From: Phycisphaerae bacterium
Lineage (GTDB): Bacteria; Planctomycetota; Phycisphaerae; Phycisphaerales; SM1A02
Direction of reading: 5' to 3'
NCBI GenBank assembly: GCA_002683195.1
Contig: NYSW01000083.1
Location: 18,200-31,403, forward strand
DNA: 13,204 bases
Shown here: piece by piece, positions 1 to 6,204 of the stretch
How the letters are laid out: each line of letters begins with the position of its first letter
Numbering within the stretch: the stretch's first letter is position 1
Program-made: the position numbers and the translations under genes
The notes under the pieces: generated by a model
Seen by the model: the letters and a program-made list of their open reading frames with translations, nothing else
Told to the model about the DNA's origin: nothing
Database searches by the model: none

Positions 1-1199
1 CTCTTGACGCCGAGCTTGTAGTCACGGCCGTCGCCCTTGACCACCAGGCGGACGGCTTCGGCTCCGGCGAAGAAGCCCTCCGGGATGTTGGTGCGAATCG
101 AGGAGAAGCCGCCGTTGTTCTCAAGCGAGGTCTTTCCGTCGAAGACCATGGCGCCCGAATCCTTGGTGATACGACCGGTCGACCGGCCTCCCATGACGCC
201 GTCGAGAACCGTGTTCCATCCCTTGAAGTCGTCGTTGTTTTCGAAGTTGAAAAGAACCTTTCCCTGGGTCATCACTGCTCGGGCATCCGTCTTGGAAGAG
301 GCCTCGCGGCTCTCCTTCCGGCCGGTGCCGCCCGTCTCGGTGCGGGATGCGACGATGCTTCCGTCCTGCAGTCCCGAGAAGAGGGAATCAATGATGCGTC
401 GGTAGGCCCAGGCCCGCGATCGCGGATCCTCCATGGAACTGATCTCGGCGACTTGAGCACCGATTTCGGCTCGACGTGCGGAGTCCAGTCCGAAGCCTTC
501 CCCGAGAGAAACGGCTTCCAGGGCGATCGCGTAGACCGCGGCGCAGGAACCGGGATCGCCATCGTTGAAGATGGGTGCGCCTCGGCCGACGGCACTCTCG
601 AGCAGGGTTTCGAGGGGCTCGATCTGGCGGGGCGGAAGCAGGACGCGATCGATCAGGTGTACGACACCGTTGCCGCCATCGACGTCGGCGGTTTCCACCA
701 CCGAGTCGGCGACCAGCAGACGACCCCGAACCGCATCGAGTTCGAGCGAGGTACCGGCCAGCGTCTCGATCGAATCCCGGCCCACGAGGTCAGAGGCCTT
801 GTATTCACCGGCGACGACGTGGTGCTTGAGAATTCTCTGAAGTGTGGGGCGTCCGGCGGGGGTGAGAAGACTTTCGAGCGTCCTCTGGTCCACTCGCCCG
901 AAGGCCTCGTCGGTGGGGGCGAAGACCGTGAACGGTCCTTCACCGGACAGTGCGTCCGCCAGACCTGCGAACTTCACCGCGGCGACCAGAGTGTCGAGGC
1001 GGCCGCTTCCGACGGCGACCGAAGGAATCGTCTTGTCCTGTGAGGTCTGGGTCGAAGACACCGTCTGAGCCCCCATGCTGGAGGTCGAGGTGCAACCCAC
1101 GGCCATCAGCGGAGTGGGGAGCGTGGCGGCGATCATTCCGAACGCGGTGGAGCCCGCGAGGAGGACGGGGGCGACGAAGGTGACTCGGGATCCGAACAT
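1..1199 (-). CDS. Exported FAS1 (fasciclin) + CIA30 domain protein, 3' part cut by window edge
   Basis: Reading from an ATG at 1199, 399 codons are open to the window edge with no stop, so the C-terminus lies outside. An AGGAG Shine-Dalgarno (1207-1211) sits 7 bases upstream. The N-terminus is a hydrophobic signal segment ending in MAVGC; Cys36 could be a lipoprotein cysteine, though Ala at -3 is not the usual Leu. Residues about 63-188 form a FAS1 domain (GPFTVFAPTDEAF at 88-100, ILKHHVVAGEY, then NGVVHLIDRVLLPP). Residues about 195-280 are a helical linker with the motif PIFNDGDPGSCAAVYAIAL. From about 313 a CIA30 (NDUFAF1-like) domain begins: GWNTVLDGVMGG, LENNGGFSSIRT and GDGRDYKL are its hallmark motifs. 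FAS1 domains usually mediate surface adhesion; CIA30 in mitochondria assists complex I assembly, but its bacterial role is unclear. Probably acts outside the cytoplasm. Domain calls are strong; the biological role is unknown. Confidence 0.88.
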   Translation of the reverse strand, partial: MFGSRVTFVAPVLLAGSTAFGMIAATLPTPLMAVGCTSTSSMGAQTVSSTQTSQDKTIPSVAVGSGRLDTLVAAVKFAGLADALSGEGPFTVFAPTDEAFGRVDQRTLESLLTPAGRPTLQRILKHHVVAGEYKASDLVGRDSIETLAGTSLELDAVRGRLLVADSVVETADVDGGNGVVHLIDRVLLPPRQIEPLETLLESAVGRGAPIFNDGDPGSCAAVYAIALEAVSLGEGFGLDSARRAEIGAQVAEISSMEDPRSRAWAYRRIIDSLFSGLQDGSIVASRTETGGTGRKESREASSKTDARAVMTQGKVLFNFENNDDFKGWNTVLDGVMGGRSTGRITKDSGAMVFDGKTSLENNGGFSSIRTNIPEGFFAGAEAVRLVVKGDGRDYKLGVK

Positions 1200-1400
1200 T
1201 GGGCGACTCCTGGTTGGGGCCGCCGAAACGTGCGGGGGCGACCGTGGTGACCAGAGTCTTCGGAGACGGGCTTCGTCGGATTCGCGGAGAGCCGTTTCGT
1301 AGACCGGATTACCGCGATTAGGCTCTGGAGGCCACTTCCCGGGGGATTGATCCCAACGGTTCCTGGCGTCTCGAGCATCCTGTCCGGCGATTCCGGAGTC
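1200..1400. other. Intergenic region between ABC ATPase and FAS1-CIA30 gene
   Basis: About 200 bases between two co-directional minus-strand genes. It must hold the leader of the FAS1-CIA30 gene, whose AGGAG lies at 1207-1211. I see no convincing sigma70 promoter, no strong terminator after the ATPase stop (only a 5-bp TCCGG/CCGGA hairpin just past it), and no RNA gene. The short open frames crossing it have no recognisable protein features. Confidence 0.5.
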
Positions 1401-2471
1401 TCAGTCGTTCACCAGAACCACATCGGTGGGGTCGATGGCGAGCCGGATCGGACTGCCCTTCGAGCGATCAATGCGGGGGTGGAGTTCACGGACCCGAATC
1501 GAGGCCTTGCCGGCCCGGACCCCGAGTTCCGCGGAGTCTCCAAGGAAAATCGAGTCTTCAACCGTCGCGTCGAGGAGCGTCCAGTCTCCAGAGACGGTCT
1601 GCGATTCTGAAAGGATCCTGATCGCTTCCGGCCGGATGCTCAGGGTGGTCCGAGTTCCAGTGGCGCAATCTTCATCGGCCTTGACCCGGATCGCTCCTGC
1701 GTCGGTGTCGAGGGTCGAGAATCCTCCGCCGGCGTTCGTGACCGATCCCTGAAGGAAGTTGGTCTCGCCCAGAAAGCTCGCCGTGAATCGGGTGCCTGGA
1801 CGGACGTACAGGTCCCGGGGCGTTCCGACCTGTTCGACCTTGCCGTCTCGCAGCACGGCGAGGCCGTCGGCGAGCGAAAGTGCTTCTTCCTGGTCGTGGG
1901 TGACGTAGATCGTGGTGATCTCCGCTTCGTCGACGATGCGGCGGATTTCGGTCCTCATCTCCAATCGCAGCTTGGCATCGAGATTCGAGAGTGGCTCGTC
2001 GAGGAGGAGAACACCTGGCCGGAAGGCCAGGGCGCGGGCGAGGGCCACGCGTTGTTGCTGGCCGCCGGAAAGCTGGGTCGGCTTGCGATCTCCGAGGGTG
2101 GTCATTCGAACCAGTTCGAGGGCCTCCCCGACCCGGGTCCGCAATTCCGCCTCCGGGGTCTTTCTGACGCGAAGCCCGAACGCCACGTTCTCGAAGACCG
2201 AGAGGTGAGGCCAGAGGGCATAGCCCTGAAACACCATGCCGGCATCCCGCTTCTCGGGAGGCAGATTGGTGACTTCCCGATCACCGAAATGAATCGTGCC
2301 GGACGTAGGGGTCTCGAAGCCGGCGATCATGCGAAGAAGGGTTGTCTTCCCGCAGCCGGACGGACCAAGAAGGAAGAACAACCTGCCGGACGGCATCGTG
2401 AGATCGATGCCTGCCACGGCGGTGGTGGTTCCGAAACGCTTGACGATTTGTTGGACGCGGACCTCGCTCAT
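1401..2471 (-). CDS. ABC transporter ATP-binding protein, PotA/UgpC/FbpC type
   Basis: A 356-residue ATPase that would energise an inner-membrane importer. Motifs in order: Walker A GPSGCGKT (36-43), Q-loop Gln82 in MVFQGYALWPHL, signature LSGGQQQ (134-140), Walker B VLLLDEP (154-160), D-loop SNLDAKL, H-loop His192 in THDQEEAL. After about residue 235 comes a C-terminal TOBE-like regulatory region with the typical SIRPEAIRIL strand (278-287). Length and layout match the family that serves spermidine/putrescine, ferric iron, sugar or glycerol-3-phosphate uptake; the ATPase alone does not decide the substrate. No permease or solute-binding gene is present on either side in this window, so it may be a shared ATPase or work with components encoded elsewhere. 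The start has no clear Shine-Dalgarno, but the first residues (MSEVRVQQIVKRFG) match the usual family start. Confidence 0.95.
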   Translation of the reverse strand: MSEVRVQQIVKRFGTTTAVAGIDLTMPSGRLFFLLGPSGCGKTTLLRMIAGFETPTSGTIHFGDREVTNLPPEKRDAGMVFQGYALWPHLSVFENVAFGLRVRKTPEAELRTRVGEALELVRMTTLGDRKPTQLSGGQQQRVALARALAFRPGVLLLDEPLSNLDAKLRLEMRTEIRRIVDEAEITTIYVTHDQEEALSLADGLAVLRDGKVEQVGTPRDLYVRPGTRFTASFLGETNFLQGSVTNAGGGFSTLDTDAGAIRVKADEDCATGTRTTLSIRPEAIRILSESQTVSGDWTLLDATVEDSIFLGDSAELGVRAGKASIRVRELHPRIDRSKGSPIRLAIDPTDVVLVND

Positions 2472-2512
2472 GCGAGAAGGGTACCGAACACGGCGCGATC
2501 TTCGTGGAACTT

Positions 2513-2530
2513 GGTCGACGGTGGTCGACC
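2513..2530. repeat. Inverted repeat between divergent ABC ATPase and dciA genes
   Basis: GGTCGAC, a 4-base spacer GGTG, then GTCGACC: a perfect 7-bp inverted repeat. It lies about 42 bases upstream of the ABC ATPase start and 79 bases upstream of the chosen dciA start, a position suited to an operator or promoter-proximal hairpin. Function is inference; GTCGAC itself is a common palindrome in GC-rich DNA. Confidence 0.4.
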
Positions 2531-2597
2531 GGGATGATTGGTGGATCTTCCGACGGCCCCCGGTCGATGCTTCTCATTGAACGGTACGCTGCGTCGC

Positions 2598-2601
2598 GGA
2601 G
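2598..2601 (+). promoter_or_regulatory. Shine-Dalgarno deciding the dciA start
   Basis: GGAG with a 7-base spacer before the ATG at 2609. It favours this start over the upstream in-frame ATGs, which have no comparable site at proper distance. Confidence 0.5.
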
Positions 2602-2608
2602 TCCCTTG

Positions 2609-3010
2609 ATGCCTCGAAACGCCTCGACTCGAAAAATCCTGCCCGAGATGCCCAGCAGCGAGGCTGAGGTGGCTGCCGCGGGCCTTGATCGCTTGCGGTC
2701 ATTCCGGGTCCGCCCACCTCGAGAAACTGGAATTGGACGGCTGGTGGCAGGAATTCAGCGAGAGGCTCGGCGTCACCAGTCAGGTGCCGGTTCGTTCGTC
2801 GAGGCGTGGGAACAGGTGATCCCAGAAGACCTTCGGCGAGGGAGTCGGGTTCGAGGGATCCGTGGAGGGGTCGCGAAGGTCGAGATTCCTGATGCGGCCG
2901 CCCGCTACGAGCTCGATGGGCTGCTCCGAAGTGGTGCCCTGGCCGACCTTCGGCTTTCATTCGGGAAGCCATTGCGTCGTGTCCAGCTCGAAATTGTCGG
3001 ACGTGACTGA
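2609..3010 (+). CDS. dciA: DUF721/DciA-family protein, predicted replicative helicase loader
   Basis: A 133-residue basic protein. Residues about 62-131 fit the DUF721 (DciA) fold: a Trp-containing helix (FVEAWEQVIPEDL), a short basic strand, the strand GGVAKVEIPDAAARYEL corresponding to the family's 'G.L.V.V.s.a...eL', a helix, and a last strand LRRVQLEIV. The N-terminal segment RLRSFRVRPPRE (28-39) is a motif I associate with planctomycete members. DciA proteins load the DnaB helicase at the origin in bacteria without DnaC/DnaI. The ATG at 2609 is chosen because GGAG (2598-2601) stands 7 bases before it; in-frame ATGs at 2504, 2534 and 2567 would add up to 35 residues that look unlike protein. 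dciA often sits near dnaA, gyrB or recF, none of which is visible here. The antisense frame at 2574-3074 was rejected. The family call rests on pattern memory, so it is probable rather than certain. Confidence 0.75.
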   Translation: MPRNASTRKILPEMPSSEAEVAAAGLDRLRSFRVRPPRETGIGRLVAGIQREARRHQSGAGSFVEAWEQVIPEDLRRGSRVRGIRGGVAKVEIPDAAARYELDGLLRSGALADLRLSFGKPLRRVQLEIVGRD

Positions 3011-3039
3011 CGGTCATTGACGGCGAAGAGTCACCCGAG

Positions 3040-3064
3040 GGCCTTCCTTTACCGGTCGAAGGCC
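3040..3064 (+). terminator. Possible terminator hairpin after dciA (no U-tract)
   Basis: GGCCTTC (3040-3046) and GAAGGCC (3058-3064) form a perfect 7-bp stem around an 11-base loop, 30 bases past the dciA stop. No run of T follows, so an intrinsic terminator is only possible; it may just protect the 3' end. Confidence 0.35.
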
Positions 3065-3163
3065 TGCTGATCATGAAATTTCAAGGAACGCCCAGTCGGA
3101 TCAGCCTGTGTATTTTTGGCCGATAACCACTCGGGAGTCTAAAAAAGCGAATTGTTCTGCCTC

Positions 3164-3196
3164 CGGCCGCCACCACGTGGCGGATTCTGGCGGCCG
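3164..3196 (+). promoter_or_regulatory. Two mutually exclusive hairpins in the leader
   Basis: Hairpin A pairs CCGCCAC (3167-3173) with GTGGCGG (3177-3183) around a 3-base loop. Hairpin B pairs CGGCCGCC (3164-3171) with GGCGGCCG (3189-3196) around a 17-base loop. The left arms overlap, so only one can form at a time in RNA. This is what an on/off leader switch looks like, but GC-rich repeats also arise by chance; regulatory use is inference. Confidence 0.35.
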
Positions 3197-3394
3197 AAGA
3201 GTCAGCAATTTCCATTGGGACAATTTGGGTTGGAGAAACGAGCTATTCCGTTTGCAACAGTCAGGAAGGGGGGCATTCTCCCTATCCCTAGAGAGAGAAC
3301 TGGGGAGAGCTCGACATGTTGTCAGCTTGTGCTCAGGGAACGACTGCTTCGCCGGCGAGAGACCGGGAAGCCTTGATAATGGAGCTAGAGAGAG

Positions 3395-4147
3395 ATGAAG
3401 TCCCTTCTGTTTACCGGCCTCGCGGCCGCCACGGCTATGACTGCCACCGCCAGCGCTGGGCTGGAGCCAGGTGACGTCATCACGGTCTCCCGTCTGGGAA
3501 CCGCGCCGGGCCACGCCATTCGCTACAACTACGATGCCAGCCGAACATTTGATGCGGCCGCCACTGGTTCCGATTACTTCGGACTCGCCGGCGTGAACAG
3601 CTTCAAGGCCGAGAGCGGTGGAATCTTGAAGACGTTCTGCGTCGAGATGAACGAAGGCTTCGTGGACGATCCGATCGTCTACACCGTGACTGAAATCGCC
3701 AACGTTCCCGAAGAACTGCCGAACCCTGGCATGTCGGAAGCACGACAGACCCTGATGAAGGACCTGTACGCTCGTTGGTACGATCAGACACAGTACGAGC
3801 CCGGTGACAGCTGGAGCGTGGCGTCCAACTACGCCTCCGCCTTCCAGCTCGTGGTCTGGGAAATCTCCCACGAGAACTTCACTTCCTCCACCGACGCATC
3901 CGTCGCACTGAGCGAAATGAACATCTCCCGTGGCGCGATGGCCTTCACCGACACGTACAGCGCCGAAGTCGCCAACATCGCGAACAATCTCATCCTGAGT
4001 CTCGGCACCGGTGGCTTCTTCAACTACACGAAGCTGCTCGGACTGTCCAACCCCAACAACCAGGACATGCTGATCGTCGTTCCGACGCCGGCGATCGCTG
4101 GTCTCGCGGGCCTCGGTCTCGTCGGCATGCGTAGGCGTCGCCGCTGA
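3395..4147 (+). CDS. Secreted PEP-CTERM-like surface protein with Cys/Gln thioester-like motifs
   Basis: A 250-residue protein. Residues 1-21 are a signal peptide (MKSLLFTGLAAATAMTATASA, cleavage near Ala21). The C-terminus is a sorting tag: VVPTPA (228-233), a short Gly/Ala/Leu helix, then MRRRRR. This is a PEP-CTERM variant, normally processed by an exosortase and anchored in or released from the envelope; no exosortase gene is in this window. The middle carries TFCVEMNE (Cys82) and AFQLVVWEI (Gln151, Trp155), a pairing seen in many PEP-CTERM proteins and reminiscent of thioester (TQXA) domains, where Cys and Gln form an internal bond used for surface attachment. GGAG at 3381-3384 lies 10 bases before the ATG. 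The gene stands alone, between a structured leader and a strong terminator. Export and tag are well supported; the thioester idea is inference. Confidence 0.9.
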   Translation: MKSLLFTGLAAATAMTATASAGLEPGDVITVSRLGTAPGHAIRYNYDASRTFDAAATGSDYFGLAGVNSFKAESGGILKTFCVEMNEGFVDDPIVYTVTEIANVPEELPNPGMSEARQTLMKDLYARWYDQTQYEPGDSWSVASNYASAFQLVVWEISHENFTSSTDASVALSEMNISRGAMAFTDTYSAEVANIANNLILSLGTGGFFNYTKLLGLSNPNNQDMLIVVPTPAIAGLAGLGLVGMRRRRR

Positions 4148-4151
4148 ACGC

Positions 4152-4180
4152 GAAGAGAGACCTCTTCAGTTCTCTAGAGA
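4152..4180 (+). repeat. Small hairpin and palindrome before the terminator
   Basis: GAAGAG (4152-4157) and CTCTTC (4162-4167) form a 6-bp stem with a 4-base loop just past the stop codon, followed by the perfect 10-base palindrome TCTCTAGAGA (4171-4180). They may add to 3'-end structure; no independent function is evident. Confidence 0.35.
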
Positions 4181-4187
4181 TTTGTGA

Positions 4188-4226
4188 AAGTACGGCCGGC
4201 TCTCTGGAGCCGGCCGTACTTCTTTT
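4188..4226 (+). terminator. Strong intrinsic terminator, probably bidirectional
   Basis: A perfect 15-bp stem (AAGTACGGCCGGCTC at 4188-4202 pairing with 4207-4221), loop TCTG, followed by CTTTT (4222-4226). It ends the PEP-CTERM gene 41 bases after its stop. Read on the other strand it lies 23 bases past the thioesterase stop with a short T-rich flank, so it likely serves both convergent units. Confidence 0.9.
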
Positions 4227-4248
4227 GGCGTTCGGGGTGAGGCCCTGA

Positions 4249-4713
4249 TCAGCCGTCGACCATGGCGGCGACGTCATTGGGAATCGGCCGCAGGTTGCCT
4301 TCTGAATCGACGCAGGCGAGCGTGGACGTCGCGGTGGCCAACAAGCTCCCATCGGGACCACAGAGGGTGTAGCCGTGGCGGAGCCTGGCCCGTCCTCCCT
4401 CCAGAAGATGCGTGTGGAGAAGGAGGTCGTCGTCGTATCTGGCGGGGCGTCGAAATCGAATCGCCAGGTCGGCCACCACCAGAAAGACACCCGAGGCTTC
4501 GAGGTCTCGGTACGACCCGCCACATCCACGAAGCATCTCGGTCCGTCCTATTTCAAACCAGATGGCATACGTTGAATGGTGCACCACGCCCATCGGATCG
4601 CATTCCGCGTACCGGGGCCTCACTCGGAGTTCCGTGGACCGGAGCGCGGTTTCGGAATCGAATTCCGCCGCGTGTCGCGGGCGGGGCTGACGTGGGTTTG
4701 AACGGCCATTCAT
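4249..4713 (-). CDS. Acyl-CoA thioesterase, YbgC/FadM-like hotdog fold
   Basis: A 154-residue protein with the 4-hydroxybenzoyl-CoA thioesterase-type motif RPRYAECDPMGVVHHSTYA (32-50) and WFEIGRTEML (52-61). Asp39 corresponds to the catalytic Asp of this family; VVHHSTYAIWFEIGR is the usual start of the long central helix. Such enzymes hydrolyse acyl-CoA (or acyl-ACP) thioesters in the cytoplasm, usually as tetramers; substrate cannot be read from the sequence. The first 25 or so residues (Arg/Pro-rich) precede the fold and may be a tail or an over-extended start, but no later in-frame ATG exists before Met41. No good Shine-Dalgarno precedes the ATG. It begins 39 bases after the mnmE stop and is probably transcribed with yidC-mnmE. 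In proteobacteria a YbgC protein belongs to the tol-pal cluster; no tol genes are present here. Confidence 0.9.
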   Translation of the reverse strand: MNGRSNPRQPRPRHAAEFDSETALRSTELRVRPRYAECDPMGVVHHSTYAIWFEIGRTEMLRGCGGSYRDLEASGVFLVVADLAIRFRRPARYDDDLLLHTHLLEGGRARLRHGYTLCGPDGSLLATATSTLACVDSEGNLRPIPNDVAAMVDG

Positions 4714-4752
4714 ATGGACATGCTACGGAACCACCGGGCCGCGGGATGCCGA

Positions 4753-6204
4753 TCACTTGCCGATGCAGAACTGACCAAAGACGAGATCGAGAACCGCTTC
4801 GTGATCAAATCCGCCATCGAGTCGACGGATCGCATCGACTGCGGCGCGGCATCGATCCGCGGTCGTCTCCGGGTGGCGAGGACCCGCAGAATCAGGGAGG
4901 TGCGCGAGATCGGCGATCGCCTCGGCCACTTCGGATCGGGCTTCGCTCGCCATTTCCTGCCAGGCGAGTACGGCGGATCCCCCGGTCGGCCGATCGGAGA
5001 GTCCGTGGGAGATCGCGGCCTGCAGGCGATCAAGTCCGATGCCGGTGGTTCCCGAGGTCGGAATCGCTTCGGGGTCGAGATCGAACTCGGGCTCGAGTCG
5101 ATCCGCCTGAGTGATGACCTTGATCCGGCGGCATTGGTCATTGGTGGTTGAAGTCAATTCCCCGTCGGCGGCTGCCGGAGAATCCATCGGGCGGCAATCA
5201 AGAACAAGGTCAGCGGCCTCGATCGCTCGTTGTGTCGCCTCGGCCGCTGCGGCCCCCAGGGGATCCTTCGTGGTCCCGGCTTCGGGTCTGCCGGCGGTAT
5301 CGACGAGGATCACTCGTCGAACCGCGGCTCGGTCTTCGAGGGGAAGTTCCATTTCGATCTCGATGGTGTCTCGGGTCGTTCCGGCGATGGGCGAGGCCAC
5401 GACCCGGTCCTCGCCGACGAGGGCGTTGAACAGGGTGGATTTCCCCGCGTTGGGTGGACCGGCCAGAATCACTCGAGGGAGAGATGAGACGGCGCTGGTG
5501 ACCGCGGCGGTCGATTCCAGGAGGCGGTCGAGTTCTTCGGCGATGGGAGTCAGTCCGTTCCGGAGTTCGCCGGCGGTACAACCGATCACATCTTCTTCCT
5601 CGGTGAAGTCGATACTGGCCTCGAGTCGAGCGATCGAGCGAAGGAGTTCGTCGGAGAGCCGGCGAAGCCGTTCCCCGGATTCAGATCTTCGGAGGGCCTC
5701 CGCCGCGTCGAGTTCGACGTCCCGCTCGGCCGCGATCCCGGCCGCGATCCCCGTGGCGTCGGCCAGGTCGAGGTGGCCCGCGAGAAATGCCCGGGCGGAG
5801 AACTCCCCGGGGCCGGCGAGCCGGGCGTCGCCGAGCCGGTCGATCAGCTGCTCGAGGATCTCCTGCACCATGCGATCGGCAAGTGCGGGATTTCCTGGAA
5901 TCTCGAATTCAACCGTGTCCTCTCCGGTGAACGAATTCGGACCGGGAGCGATCAGCAGGAGCACGGGGAGATCAAGGTCAAATTTCACTTCCGACCGGAG
6001 GCGCCAGCGGGTGCCAAAGAACCCGCGTTGCTCGGCGCGGCATGCCCCCGCCGCGTCGCCGGTCAGCCGGTCGGCCACCGAGGTGATGACGCCCCGACCC
6101 GAGGCACGAATGAGGGTGCGTCGACCATGGCCAGGCGCCGTTCCCACCGCGACGATCGGGATGCCGTCGCCGTGACTGCCGTCACCGCCCGGCGATTCCA
6201 TCAT
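4753..6204 (-). CDS. mnmE: tRNA modification GTPase MnmE (TrmE)
   Basis: With MnmG, MnmE installs the carboxymethylaminomethyl (or related) group on U34 of certain tRNAs, using methylene-tetrahydrofolate and GTP. The 483-residue product shows the N-terminal folate-binding domain ([20 protein letters not shown] at 17-36; [13 protein letters not shown] at 92-104; [16 protein letters not shown] at 132-147), then an inserted G domain: G1 GPPNAGKST (249-257), G2/K-loop AGTTRDT (274-280), G3 DTAG (302-305), G4 as TQAD (365-368) instead of NKxD, and the C-terminal FCIGK with the conserved Cys480. The start is the ATG at 6204, which overlaps the yidC stop as ATGA, a sign of coupled translation; a second ATG follows at once. 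The open frame continues another 216 codons upstream, but that part is out of frame inside yidC and is not coding. The sequence is divergent in places, including G4 and the region normally holding a conserved His after GEDxVE. Confidence 0.95.
   Translation of the reverse strand: MMESPGGDGSHGDGIPIVAVGTAPGHGRRTLIRASGRGVITSVADRLTGDAAGACRAEQRGFFGTRWRLRSEVKFDLDLPVLLLIAPGPNSFTGEDTVEFEIPGNPALADRMVQEILEQLIDRLGDARLAGPGEFSARAFLAGHLDLADATGIAAGIAAERDVELDAAEALRRSESGERLRRLSDELLRSIARLEASIDFTEEEDVIGCTAGELRNGLTPIAEELDRLLESTAAVTSAVSSLPRVILAGPPNAGKSTLFNALVGEDRVVASPIAGTTRDTIEIEMELPLEDRAAVRRVILVDTAGRPEAGTTKDPLGAAAAEATQRAIEAADLVLDCRPMDSPAAADGELTSTTNDQCRRIKVITQADRLEPEFDLDPEAIPTSGTTGIGLDRLQAAISHGLSDRPTGGSAVLAWQEMASEARSEVAEAIADLAHLPDSAGPRHPETTADRCRAAVDAIRRLDGGFDHEAVLDLVFGQFCIGK

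Larger units (their letters stand above)
3011..3394 (+). other. 384-base non-coding region, probable long leader of the PEP-CTERM gene
   Basis: No credible gene is seen on either strand; open frames crossing it lack family features. It holds the dciA 3' hairpin (3040-3064), a TGATCA followed directly by the 10-base palindrome TGAAATTTCA (3068-3083), a weak sigma70-like pair TTGGCC (3116-3121) and TCTAAA (3138-3143) spaced by 16, and two overlapping hairpins at 3164-3196. Downstream is a purine-rich stretch leading to GGAG (3381-3384), the ribosome site for the ATG at 3395. If the weak promoter is real the transcript would have a leader of about 240 bases. It is less GC-rich than the flanking genes. 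I found no match to c-di-GMP or other riboswitch cores that I know. Confidence 0.5.

Noticed and set aside
453..1043. 196-codon plus-strand frame opposite the FAS1 gene
   Set aside because: The minus strand holds an uninterrupted FAS1-CIA30 frame with signal peptide and AGGAG; the plus frame has no domain.
2574..3074. 166-codon minus-strand frame opposite dciA
   Set aside because: His/Pro/Arg-rich sequence with no known pattern, while the plus strand fits DUF721 and has a Shine-Dalgarno.
3242..3257. Sigma54-type promoter at TTTGCAA upstream of the PEP-CTERM gene
   Set aside because: The -12-like TTTGCA is present, but no GG stands at the required distance (positions 3242-3243 are GC).
3150..3260. 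c-di-GMP riboswitch in the leader, suggested by GCCTCCGGCC
   Set aside because: Only a short GC-rich fragment resembles the core; the paired helices and conserved A-rich joints are missing.
3101..3871. 256-codon minus-strand frame across the leader and PEP-CTERM gene
   Set aside because: Antisense to a gene with clear signal peptide and sorting tag; no motif and no ribosome site of its own.
5111..6175. 354-codon plus-strand frame opposite mnmE
   Set aside because: Extremely Ser/Arg-rich composition and complete overlap with mnmE; an antisense shadow.
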